From: Lysinibacillus agricola
Lineage (GTDB): Bacteria > Bacillota > Bacilli > Bacillales_A > Planococcaceae
Reading direction: 5' to 3'
DNA: 64,000 nt
Assembly: GCF_016638705.1 (NCBI RefSeq)
Contig: NZ_CP067341.1
Location: 4,219,501 to 4,283,500, forward strand
Shown: one piece after another, positions 1-7,724 of the stretch
Layout: every line of letters starts with the position of its first letter
Position numbering within the stretch: the first letter of the stretch is position 1
The notes under the pieces: model-generated
Told to the model about the DNA's origin: nothing
The model's input: the letters and a program-made list of their open reading frames with translations, nothing else
Databases searched by the model: none
Position numbers and translations under genes: made by a program

Positions 1-354
1 TCATTCGTGTTTTCGAAGAATCCAAATACAACTTTTCCGTCAATTTTCACGCGATTCATCGTCAATTTCAGCTTTGCAGCATTCGCATATCCTAGTAACT
101 CCGCTAAACTTTCAATATTCATCGGTTGTAAACGATCAGGATCCGTTTCATCAGGATTGTGACAAACGATATTTGTCTCGAAATTCAAAAACGGCAATAC
201 CGAGTAGACTAGCGCAAGCTGTCCAACCGTTCTGCCGTTTGATAAATCGTATAAATCACGTACTGTTTTCTTAAACATTCGTGTATGTTGTAAATCCGTT
301 GTATGTGATTGAATTGACTTAATGTTTCCTCTGAAAAAGACGGTGGGATTCATG
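1..354 (-). pseudogene. C-terminal part of a RepL-like winged-helix protein, cut by IS
   Basis: Minus-strand reading from 354 gives an open frame (MNPTVFFRGN..., then MFKKTVRDLYDLSNGRTVG...) that runs off the left edge. It is the second half of the gene whose first half lies at 5548-6050. The 9-bp target duplication GGATTCATG (346-354 and 5548-5556) joins the two halves in the same frame. The layout of N-terminal beta segment, winged helix and an LNPxxxxRG-type motif resembles plasmid RepL proteins and their phage relatives. Family assignment is by pattern memory only. The gene was intact before the insertion and is now inactive or truncated. Confidence 0.6.
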
Positions 355-496
355 GAGGGCACTGAAAAACTTACGTTTTCATAAAAGCGAACCTTTTTCA
401 GATAATAATAAGGCACTTCTTGTTCAATTTTGATATGCTCCCCATTAGGTAGACAGATTAAAAAATAAAATCTGTTTATTAAATGGGGAGTTTTTT

Positions 497-1177
497 ATGA
501 CGAAACAATTAATAACACCTGAAATGAAATTGTTAGCTCTTCAATATGTAGAGGAAGAGCTTTATTCTATTCGAGAAATTTGTGAAAAGTACGCTATTTC
601 GACTTACACATTTAAAAGCTGGCGTACTAAATTTAAAAACCGGGGAATTGAAGCATTAACGCCAGCTAAGAAAAATAAGTTTTACTCCAAAGAACTAAAA
701 GAACGAGCAGTAGCAGACTACTTAACAAAAAAGTATTCAATGTACGAAATCCTCTCAACATATGAAATTAGCAGTTGGTCGTTGTTCAAATCATGGTTAA
801 AAACCTATACTAGTCATAGTGAATTAAAAGATTCGGGTAAAGGAATGAGCCAAACTATGACTAAAGGAAGAAAAACAACCGTAGTAGAACGCATTGAAAT
901 CGTCAAAGCCTGCCTAGCAAACGCGAAGAATTTTCAAGAGACAGCAGCACAATATGAGGTATCTTATCAACAGGTGTATCAATGGGTACGTAAGTTTGAA
1001 CAAGATGGGGAAAAGGCCCTTCAAGATCAACGAGGTCGTACAAAACCAGCAGAAGAACGCACACCAGAAGATGAATTACGCTTAAAAATTCAACAGATGG
1101 AGCGCGAAAATGAACGATTACGTGCAGAAAATTTACTACTAAAAAAGTTAGAGGAAATCGAAAGGAGGTATCGTTAA
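497..1177 (+). CDS. IS150-type transposase subunit OrfA
   Basis: 226 aa with repeated helix-turn-helix units (about residues 10-60, 65-110 and 130-175) for terminal-repeat binding, and a C-terminal coiled coil (ERENERLRAENLLLKKLEEIE) of the leucine-zipper type found in IS3 OrfA. It is preceded by a GGGGAG site just upstream of ATG 497. Near its end is the heptamer A AAA AAG (1141-1147) in the correct phase for a minus-one ribosomal slip into orfB. OrfA alone normally modulates transposition, and the OrfAB fusion is the active enzyme. No internal stop is seen, so this copy may be active. Confidence 0.85.
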   Translation: MTKQLITPEMKLLALQYVEEELYSIREICEKYAISTYTFKSWRTKFKNRGIEALTPAKKNKFYSKELKERAVADYLTKKYSMYEILSTYEISSWSLFKSWLKTYTSHSELKDSGKGMSQTMTKGRKTTVVERIEIVKACLANAKNFQETAAQYEVSYQQVYQWVRKFEQDGEKALQDQRGRTKPAEERTPEDELRLKIQQMERENERLRAENLLLKKLEEIERRYR

Positions 1178-2070
1178 GTAAAGTTCGCATTCAAAGCCTT
1201 TATTTCGCGATCCAAGAGCTAGCGAAGCATGAAAACTTATCGATTATTTTATTATGTAAAATCGCCAAGGTATCCCGTGCAGCTTATTACAAATGGCTCA
1301 ATCGTCAACCCTCAGCACGGGAATTGGAGAACCAACAGCTAATGGCGTCTATCCAACACTTATATACACAATTAGATGGCATTTATGGCTACCGCCGTAT
1401 CGCAATGACTATTAACCGCCAACGTGAAAAAGAAAACTTAGCGAAAGTGAATAAGAAGCGTATTTATCGTCTAATGCAAATTTGTGGTTTAGAGGCGGTG
1501 ATTCGCCGTCGTCCGAAAAAGTACCGAAAGGTGAAACCGGATTACGTAGCAGAAAACGTGTTAGCACGTATGTTTACAGCCGAAAAGCCGAATCAGAAAT
1601 GGTGTACAGATGTGACAGAGTTCAAGTATGGTAACGGTAAGAAGGCTTATTTAAGTGCGATTATCGATCTTTATGATAAGTCCATTGTGAGTTACGTATT
1701 AGGTCATTCAAACAATAATGACCTTGTTTTTGAGACGGTAAGACCAGCTATTCGTCAACTGTCAAAAGATGAGTTTCCGCTTTTACATAGTGATCGTGGG
1801 TATCAATATACATCTAAAGAATTTAAGCGAATTATGAAGAAGGCAAACCTAACACATAGTATGTCGAGAGTCGGCCGTTGCATCGATAATGGGCCAATTG
1901 AAGCGTTTTGGGGGACACTGAAAGTAGAAAAGTATTATTTACATAAGTTTGAGACGTTTGAGGCATTAAAACACGCCATTGATACGTACATCGAATTCTA
2001 TAACAACGAACGTTATCAAGAAACATTAAACGGCTTGAGTCCTTTAGAATTCAGGACTCAAGCCGCTTAA
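1141..2070 (+). CDS. IS150-type transposase OrfB (made as OrfAB by frameshift)
   Basis: The reading frame is open from the A6G slippery site (1141-1147) to TAA at 2070. An initiation region further in is also possible, since a GGAGG lies at 1163-1167 and the first ATG is at 1342. The protein has the HTH_21 segment (IYGYRRI) and an rve integrase core with the DDE triad: Asp in CTDVTEFK, Asp in LLHSDRGYQY, and Glu in PIEAFWGTLK followed by Lys. It catalyses cut and copy-out strand transfer of the element. It is intact and looks recent compared with the wrecked IS231-type transposase in the same stack. Confidence 0.85.
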   Translation, partial: KKVRGNRKEVSLSKVRIQSLYFAIQELAKHENLSIILLCKIAKVSRAAYYKWLNRQPSARELENQQLMASIQHLYTQLDGIYGYRRIAMTINRQREKENLAKVNKKRIYRLMQICGLEAVIRRRPKKYRKVKPDYVAENVLARMFTAEKPNQKWCTDVTEFKYGNGKKAYLSAIIDLYDKSIVSYVLGHSNNNDLVFETVRPAIRQLSKDEFPLLHSDRGYQYTSKEFKRIMKKANLTHSMSRVGRCIDNGPIEAFWGTLKVEKYYLHKFETFEALKHAIDTYIEFYNNERYQETLNGLSPLEFRTQAA

Positions 2071-2152
2071 AGCATTTTTATTATTTCCACTGTCTACTTG
2101 ACAGGGAGCAGTTCATTTTGAACAGGAAGTGCCTTATTTCTGTCTCTATTCC

Positions 2153-3622
2153 TTATTCATTTTCGTTTAGTAGCTTTAATATCCGTTTCAAATTGACGGC
2201 GAATATCGTTGTAGCACCTTGAATTTCCATGCCAAATAGACCCGCAGTCGATGCCGTATCGTACCCGTGTCCGTTTTTTAATTCACTATTCTTCGCTTCT
2301 ACTTTGTAGCGATTTGCGGCTAATTGCTTAAATGCTTCCGTATTTTGAAATGCCTCTTGTTCGGCATGTGTATCCGACTTAATTGTGACAGAATATGTTT
2401 TACTTTTTGCTCCTTCTTTATAACAGCCCTCTCTCATTGGACATACTTTGCATTTTTCAATATCAAAATAATATGTCTGACTTTGACTCTTACTCGTTCC
2501 TTTTTTACCTGTACGTGCTTTTTTTGTCGCGAGATGACCGGCTTTACAAATAAACATTCCAGCATCTTTATTAAACTCAAACTTGTCTTCTTCTTTTCGT
2601 GGTCCTTGTGTAAGAATAGGATTCAACTTTGCCACAAGTGCGATTTTCTCTTCTTTTGTATATTCGATATTTCCCTTTTCAGAGTAAGCTGTGTCTCCAA
2701 TAACTGTATTAATTTTCATACCTGCTTGTGTGCTTTTTTCAATTAATTCTTGAAGATATTTCCCATCGCTTTTTTCACCTGTTGTAATGACAGCCGCTGT
2801 AATAATACGTTCATCACTCAGTGCGATATGTGTCTTGTACCCGAAGAAAGAAGATTCCGCCGTCTTATGCCCTTTTCGCGCATCCGCATCAGAAGAGTAA
2901 TTTAGATGTTCTTGGAAATCTTCTACGACTTCTTTTAAGACATTCAGTTTTTCTTTGACAGCTGGTATTTGTGCAATTTGTGGTTCCTTTTCAATGACTG
3001 AAATGATTTCCTTACAGTAAGCTAATTCATCCTTTACTTCGTTAGAAGTGGTCTTTGCGGGGAATTTATTTTTCATCGATTCGTTTATTTTATAGACAGC
3101 TTTTCGAACGTTTTTTGATTTCTCTTGTAAAAATTCTTTCGGTGATTTTTGGTTGTAACGTGCTTTTGTATGTGTGGCATCCACAATAATCGTTTGACTG
3201 TTGATGATTTTTTTCTCCAATGCGATCTCAACTGTTTTCCCAATGAGCATGTCTAATAAGCTTACGTCTTGGAGACGAAGCCGACGGAATTTTGTAAGCG
3301 AACTTGGATCAATGACCGGATCTTCTGGCGCCATATCCAAGAAATATTTGAATGACATATCATACTTTGAGCGTTCTACTAGGTCGACGTCTGATACATC
3401 ATAAATCGCTTTTAATAATAAGTACTTAAACATGCGAATTGGAGGAATAGCATTACGTCCATTGTCTAAACAATATTTTGTTTTTAACTCTTCTAAAATG
3501 AATGAAAAATCAACAAGTTCATTGATTTGGCGAAGCATATTATCTTTTGGCACAACAATATCGTAGATCGCCATGTATGGACTTAAATGAAGGGTTTCTT
3601 GATTTGAAATTATCGGGGACAC
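2153..3622 (-). CDS. IS1182-family DDE transposase
   Basis: About 489 aa when begun at GTG 3622 (VSPIISNQETLHLSPYMAIYD...). A longer reading to 3790 exists but runs through a GC-rich repeat and is unlikely to be coding. The N-terminal region carries the conserved NGRNAIPPIRMFKYLLLKAIYDVSDVDLVERSKYDMSFKYFLDMAPED block (DUF772). The catalytic DDE_Tnp_1 domain follows (IIVDATHTKARYN; VIGDTAYSEKGN), then a CxxC cluster (CKVCPMREGC) and the C-terminal ELKNGHGY segment. It is full length with no frameshift. The usual methionine start may have been lost to ATA/ATT just before SNQETL, so its expression is doubtful. Confidence 0.8.
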   Translation of the reverse strand: MSPIISNQETLHLSPYMAIYDIVVPKDNMLRQINELVDFSFILEELKTKYCLDNGRNAIPPIRMFKYLLLKAIYDVSDVDLVERSKYDMSFKYFLDMAPEDPVIDPSSLTKFRRLRLQDVSLLDMLIGKTVEIALEKKIINSQTIIVDATHTKARYNQKSPKEFLQEKSKNVRKAVYKINESMKNKFPAKTTSNEVKDELAYCKEIISVIEKEPQIAQIPAVKEKLNVLKEVVEDFQEHLNYSSDADARKGHKTAESSFFGYKTHIALSDERIITAAVITTGEKSDGKYLQELIEKSTQAGMKINTVIGDTAYSEKGNIEYTKEEKIALVAKLNPILTQGPRKEEDKFEFNKDAGMFICKAGHLATKKARTGKKGTSKSQSQTYYFDIEKCKVCPMREGCYKEGAKSKTYSVTIKSDTHAEQEAFQNTEAFKQLAANRYKVEAKNSELKNGHGYDTASTAGLFGMEIQGATTIFAVNLKRILKLLNENE

Positions 3623-3688
3623 CACCTGTACATTAATTCTTTTATTATAAAGGAAAGCGTGACTAAAATAATAGTATGATACATTGCG

Positions 3689-3778
3689 TTGTTTGGAGAA
3701 GCATCGCTCGACTCCTGCGGGAAAGCGAGACAGACGAGACCCCGCACGAAGCGAAGCGTAGGAGGAGGCTCGGCGCTC
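3689..3778. repeat. GC-rich palindromic repeat, left half (right half 5400-5450)
   Basis: Together with 5400-5450, and without the IS231-type insertion, this forms a roughly 130-bp imperfect palindrome starting GAAGCATCGCTCGACTCC and ending GAGTGGAATGCTTC. It holds GCGGGAAAGCGA and GCGAAGCG words also seen in the dispersed repeats elsewhere in the window. It looks like a chromosomal intergenic repeat that was captured inside the IS1182-type element upstream of its transposase. It is not coding. Confidence 0.5.
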
Positions 3779-5399
3779 CATAGCTGTCAACTTAAGATTT
3801 TAAAAAACATCCAATTGATTATTTTTTTAATGAACAATGAGTTTTACGTTTATAGAAAGAGGGAAAGTATTTTTGGGAATACCAAATAAACTACCCTTAT
3901 AGATATGGTAATTTTTGGTTATTCTATATAAGTTGAAGGCGTTTAAAGGCTGTCCCCTTGATGGATTTCGGTTTCCTAGCGGTTTTTAGAAGTAATTGAG
4001 TAGCTGCTTGGACTATGTCTTTAAACGACTGCCCTTTTTTTATACTCATTTCGTAAAGTTTAGGTAAAACGACTGTAGCGATACTGCTTGTAGCGACCAC
4101 TTCACTAATTTCTACTTGTTTCTCTTCCCAAATGAAATTTCTCAATTGATACGCAATCAATTGGCTAATTAAATAGACGAGGATGGTGCCGTATAAATGG
4201 CAGAGCCACCTTTCCTTCTTCATCACTTTGAAATGGTCTATTTCAAATTAGACTTCCATACTTTTAAAAGTTAATTCGACTTGCCAACGCAAGCGATATA
4301 ATTCAACGATTTGACGTGCAGAGATCCACTCGGGCAGATTGGATATATAAATGGTAATGCCTGCTAAATCACGCACCACTTGTTTTGGTACCTTTCCTGA
4401 TTTGACAGCCCGGCGATTAATTTTTTTGGATTTGTTGTTCCTCACGGTGCTCATTATGCGAAAAAAATAATACAGCGGGCTGGAAAAATGGGCATCTCGT
4501 CCAAAAATAAACTTCTTCTAATTCTAAATATTCTCCTGGTACTAACTTTTTCACAAAGCGCCACTAAATCAATCCGATGATACAGACTACTTTGAATCAC
4601 TTTTGCCATTTGGATGATACGATGGGAATGGATTTTTTTAAAAGCTACATACCCGTCTGTTCGCACTTTTTGAGATAAAAAAATGCTTCTTTGCTCTCTA
4701 TCTTTTTAAAAATTTTCAAAGCTAAAAGTAACCTAAATCTTGCATACAGAGTTCATTCTCTGTAATAAATGGAATCCTACTGGCGCCCATCTTAGCATCA
4801 TTGATATTTTTGGAAAAGCAACGTGAAGAAATGTCGATTGACCAGAAAGAATATCGTATTCAAACTGAATTTTCGCTGATGCTTGTTGAGTTTTTTTGTG
4901 TGCGTTTTTTGAAACGTTCTGGCACGCTAACGACAGTGGAATCCAATACACGAATACTTGAAAACGGCCATGAATCCGTCAAAGAGAGCGATGGGAGCTG
5001 TAGTTGTTGTTGTTCGAGTAAAAACTCTTGAATGAGCCGCTGTAAAAAAGCTGTGGCTTCAGGTGTGAATTTTTTATCTACAGCTGCACGACTAATCAAA
5101 ATATCTTGTTCTGTTAGTAATTTTGTACATAGTTCTTGAATCGTACAGTCTACTAAATTACCGTGAACATGAAAAAGTAAAGAAAGAAAATCGCTAGCTG
5201 TTACAAGGCGCTTTCTTTTGATGAAACCAGTTTCCCTTGCGATTTCATCTACTCTTTCAGGGCGAATGAATTCAAATAACTTTTGGAGTAACTGTACATG
5301 TTTTGGCATCATCATAAAAAAACTCCTTTCAAAAAGTTAGTAATTATCTATACCAACTTTTTAAAAGGAATACACATTTTTCTTAAGTTGACAGCTATG
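3779..5399 (-). mobile_element. IS231-type element (IS4 family), degenerate
   Basis: Both ends are the 18-bp inverted repeat CATAGCTGTCAACTTAAG, close to the known IS231 terminus. A perfect 12-bp direct repeat GGCTCGGCGCTC flanks it (3767-3778 and 5400-5411), the duplication length typical of IS231. Length 1621 bp also fits. It sits in a GC-rich palindromic repeat carried inside the IS1182-type element. The single transposase gene is broken by several frame changes, so this copy can move only if a transposase is supplied in trans. Confidence 0.85.
3924..5315 (-). pseudogene. IS231-type transposase, multiply frameshifted
   Basis: Fragments in different minus-strand frames line up as one IS4-family transposase. 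The N-terminus is at 5315-4860 (MMMPKHVQLLQKLFEFIRPERVDEIARETGF) with the first catalytic Asp in VLDSTVV. Middle fragments lie near 4951-4733 and 4666-4454. A fragment at 4454-4248 ends in YRLRWQVELTFKSMEV, the Y-R-E-K signature of the IS4 family, and a last fragment lies at 4226-3924. At least four frame breaks separate them, so no functional protein is expected. Confidence 0.85.
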
Positions 5400-5547
5400 G
5401 GCTCGGCGCTCGCCCGCGGAAAGCGAGTGGAATGCTTCGGAAAACAACAGTAGAGTCACAGTGCCAAATGAAAAAAGCGAGGCATTCAACGATTTAATCG
5501 TTGAATACCTCGCAATGTGAGAAGCTATGGACTTTTTCAGTGCCCTT

Positions 5548-6050
5548 GGATTCATGTATAGCGCTCCTTCAGACTCTGAAATGATACCTTCCTGGCAATA
5601 ACGACTGAATAACTCGCGAGCACGTTTGCTACTAAGCCCCGTTAACTTTTCAAAGCCTTCGCGATTGATTACCTTGCCGTTGTCGTATTGCAATCGTCCG
5701 GTGTTCCATGCAATATATGTTCCAAGATACATTAATCGAGCGATGTCAGCGTTATTTAATGATGGGAAACGTTCAATTATTGTTCGTGACTGCTGAAAGA
5801 AGGCGAATACAAATCCTCCGTTTTCTTCTTCGTGGGAACCTAACGCCTGAATTGATTCAATAGCTCGGAATTTAGATTCTGTCATTTTTGGTACTAAGTC
5901 ATGAGTAAATAGATCACCTAAGTATTCTCCTGTTTCTAAGCTGTAAGGCTTGCCGTCTTTTACTACATAGTTTTGTTTTTGTGCGATAGCCTTACGTCGT
6001 GTCGTTGGGTTTAATTGTACTAATTGTTTGCCTACTGATAATGCTGTCAT
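5548..6050 (-). pseudogene. N-terminal part of a RepL-like winged-helix protein, cut by IS
   Basis: Starts MTALSVGKQLVQLNPTTRR at 6050, 30 bp downstream of the preceding HTH gene, so the two probably formed an operon. About 168 residues belong to the original protein. They include a KDGKPYSLETGEYLGDLF segment and a helix-turn-helix or winged-helix region (LTGLSSKRARELFSRYCQEGIISESEGALYMNP). Beyond 5548 the frame runs into IS1182-type sequence and an artificial tail. The remaining original sequence continues at 354 and leftwards. Function in replication or transcription control of the element is inferred from the resemblance to RepL and to phage proteins of similar layout. Confidence 0.6.
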
Positions 6051-6079
6051 GTCATATCTTCTCCTTTTCTGATTCCGTT

Positions 6080-6313
6080 TTATTTTTGTAAAGCGTCGGC
6101 TAGCGATTGAATTTCTTCGGTTGCTGCCGTGACTTGGCGACTCACTTCAAGTAAAGCCATTCCGGCCCGTATTGCTACTGATTGTAGAGTACGCTCGCCA
6201 CGTTCGATAAAGCCGAGCATAACCGGCGTGATTCCGATACGTTTAGCGAGTTGTCCTTGTGTGATGCCGAATGCTTCACGATAATACTTAATCTGATTTG
6301 CAGTTAATGCCAT
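6080..6313 (-). CDS. XRE-family HTH regulator, 77 aa
   Basis: A lambda-repressor-like helix-turn-helix fills the protein: LTANQIKYYREAFGITQGQLAKRIGITPVMLGFIERGERTLQ, then a short helix (ALLEVSRQVTAATEEIQSLADALQK). A GGAGGTAAT site precedes ATG 6313. It is the first gene of a minus-strand pair with the disrupted RepL-like gene. Proteins of this size in prophages and conjugative elements act as repressors or copy-control factors. Its DNA target is unknown. Confidence 0.75.
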   Translation of the reverse strand: MALTANQIKYYREAFGITQGQLAKRIGITPVMLGFIERGERTLQSVAIRAGMALLEVSRQVTAATEEIQSLADALQK

Positions 6314-6394
6314 TCCGATTACCTCCTTGTTAGTAATAAAATAACTACAAATTAAGCCAATTAAAAAAAGCCGCCCGAATGGACCGCTTGAATT

Positions 6395-7000
6395 TAAGTT
6401 ATTTACTTCCTCAAACTATATAATGACTTATCGCATAAAATATGGCTTCCCTTGTATAGGTGTCTAAAACAACAAATAGTGTATTAGTGAATGAAAGTTT
6501 TTACTTCCTCATAAGGTATAGCCATGAAACAGTTAAAAACATGCCATATTTATATAAAAAAATACTAGAATTGTGTACACTCTCTGAATTTACGATTGCT
6601 GTCTCGTATCGGAGTTTAGTGATTCTCCGTACTCTTAAGCTAGATACGTTTTATATAAAATTATGGCTAAAACTCCCTACATATTGTATATGCCAATGTT
6701 TTATACAAAAAGGGCGGAAATACTCTCCTATAATGTATAACCAACAACTACGCTATTTTGTGACGAAGACTTCCCTTCATAATATATAGATAACTAAACG
6801 CCTAAAAGGTGAGTGTTATAGTGCCTTTCCCACCTATATAGCCAACTAAACGGCTAAAAGTGACCATTCGGTTGCTGAAAATTTTCAGTACCTTCTATAA
6901 GGTAAGGCTCAAAACATGGTAGCTGTGTGCAGCCTCCCTATAAAATCGTTCTATTTACCTATAATGTATAGCCATTAACCACCTAAAAACTCAACCTAAC
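6395..7000. repeat. Degenerate promoter-like repeats, about nine copies
   Basis: A motif approximating CTYCCYTATAATGTATAGCCA followed by AACNNCTAAAA recurs. Clear copies are near 6408, 6450, 6500, 6670, 6725, 6770, 6825, 6890 and 6957. The best pair are CTATAATGTATAACCA (6726) and CTATAATGTATAGCCA (6959). Spacing is irregular, mostly 45-70 bp. No convincing ORF covers the tract. It lies upstream of the HTH/RepL-like pair and could be a multi-site regulatory region, an iteron-like control region, or a decayed tandem array. Confidence 0.45.
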
Positions 7001-7064
7001 TAATCTTTGCGACCATCTAAAAAATCGCTATTCCACTATTAGACGGTATGACCGCAGTATGAAA

Positions 7065-7652
7065 TTACTTCTTGTCATCATACGCCGTAGCCCAAGTCGT
7101 ACCCCAAAACTCGCGAGAACGGCTGGTAGTAGTCGATTGAATATCATCAATATTTTGCGAAGTAACTCGTTTCTTACCGCCGATTTGCTGCCTTCTCTGC
7201 GATCGAGCTACTGTCTTTTCAAAATCGCTCGTATTTACGATATGTCGTTGGTCAGACTGTATCATCGCTTGTTCATCGGTCCAAAATCCATGCTCGTCGT
7301 TAAAATACATATCACGCGATAAATGAGAAGTGCCCTCCGCTTGTTTCTGTTCACGGCGCTTGATATTACGTAGGTACACGTTCTTTTTACTGCGGCAATT
7401 ATCGGAGCATGTTACCGCTGAATTATTCTGCGACTTATCACGGAAATAATGGCCACAAGCACAACAGCGTCTTACTCGCTTTTCTGCAAAGATTTCTGGC
7501 TTATCTTCTTCAATGTCACGAATCAGCATTTCTTCGTCGTGGTACTCATCCAGATATTGCTCGATTAGTTCGCTCATAAATTCTATTGCTCCTGCCCCAG
7601 GATTAGCTTCGTACGCTAGCTCCTCGATAACTTGTCCTTTTTGAATTTTCAT
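7065..7652 (-). CDS. Zinc-finger protein of unknown function (element-encoded)
   Basis: 195 aa beginning MKIQKGQVIEELAYEANPG at 7652, chosen because a GAAGGGG site lies about 10 nt upstream. The longer frame to 7694 has no such site. An acidic N-terminus (EEMLIRDIEEDKPEIFAEK) precedes a four-cysteine knuckle CCACGHYFRDKSQNNSAVTCSDNCRSKK, a zinc-ribbon type seen in many phage proteins. A basic, Gln/Arg/Ser-rich C-terminus follows. It may bind nucleic acid. I do not recognise a named family. Confidence 0.65.
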   Translation of the reverse strand: MKIQKGQVIEELAYEANPGAGAIEFMSELIEQYLDEYHDEEMLIRDIEEDKPEIFAEKRVRRCCACGHYFRDKSQNNSAVTCSDNCRSKKNVYLRNIKRREQKQAEGTSHLSRDMYFNDEHGFWTDEQAMIQSDQRHIVNTSDFEKTVARSQRRQQIGGKKRVTSQNIDDIQSTTTSRSREFWGTTWATAYDDKK

Positions 7653-7671
7653 AATCACAACCCCTTCAAAA

Positions 7672-7724
7672 ATTACCTGCCTTTTACGTCCCAAAATCGT
7701 AGAATTACCTGCCTTTTACGTCCC
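7672..7724. repeat. Direct repeat pair upstream of the zinc-finger gene
   Basis: Two identical 21-bp copies at 7672-7692 and 7704-7724, beginning ATTACCTGCC and ending TTTTACGTCCC, are spaced 32 bp apart, three helical turns. They lie just upstream of the start at 7652, so they could be operator sites for that minus-strand gene. Confidence 0.5.

Larger units (their letters stand above)
431..2115 (+). mobile_element. IS3-family element, IS150 group
   Basis: Ends are TGATATGCTCCCC at the left and, on the minus strand, TGAACTGCTCCCTG at the right. Both are followed by similar inner repeats ending in GTAGACAG. A 3-bp TTT duplication flanks the element. It encodes orfA and orfB in a minus-one frame relation, with a DDE transposase. 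If excised, the flanks close into a near-perfect palindrome (AAGGCACTTC and its complement around TGTTCAA/TTGAACA), so it landed in the loop of a hairpin lying just downstream of the IS1182-type transposase. Confidence 0.8.
355..5547 (-). mobile_element. IS1182-type element carrying two nested IS elements
   Basis: The outer ends are inverted copies of RGGGCACTGAAAAA (from 355 on the plus strand, and to 5547 on the minus strand), bounded by a 9-bp direct duplication GGATTCATG. After subtracting the IS150-type insertion (1685 bp plus 3-bp duplication) and the IS231-type insertion (1621 bp plus 12-bp duplication) about 1.87 kb remains, a normal IS1182 size. The transposase lies at 2153-3622 on the minus strand. 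Near the right end is a stable hairpin (about 5474-5511). A chromosomal-type GC-rich repeat lies between the transposase start and that end and was the target of the IS231-type copy. Confidence 0.8.

Noticed and set aside
74-274. 66-aa plus-strand ORF at the left edge
   Set aside because: It is the shadow of the minus-strand RepL-like fragment, whose frame joins in phase with the other half across the target duplication.
421-2124. IS150-type ends at TGTTCA / TGAACA
   Set aside because: Those outer bases belong to the palindromic target. The element ends with homologous inner repeats are TGATATGCTCCCC and TGAACTGCTCCC, giving a 3-bp duplication.
3622-3790. Longer N-terminus for the IS1182-type transposase
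   Set aside because: The extra 56 residues run through a GC-rich repeat and an IS end. Family members start near SNQETLHLSPYM.
6460-6789. 109-aa plus-strand ORF
   Set aside because: It crosses several copies of the degenerate repeat, has no ribosome site and reads like translated AT-rich repeat.
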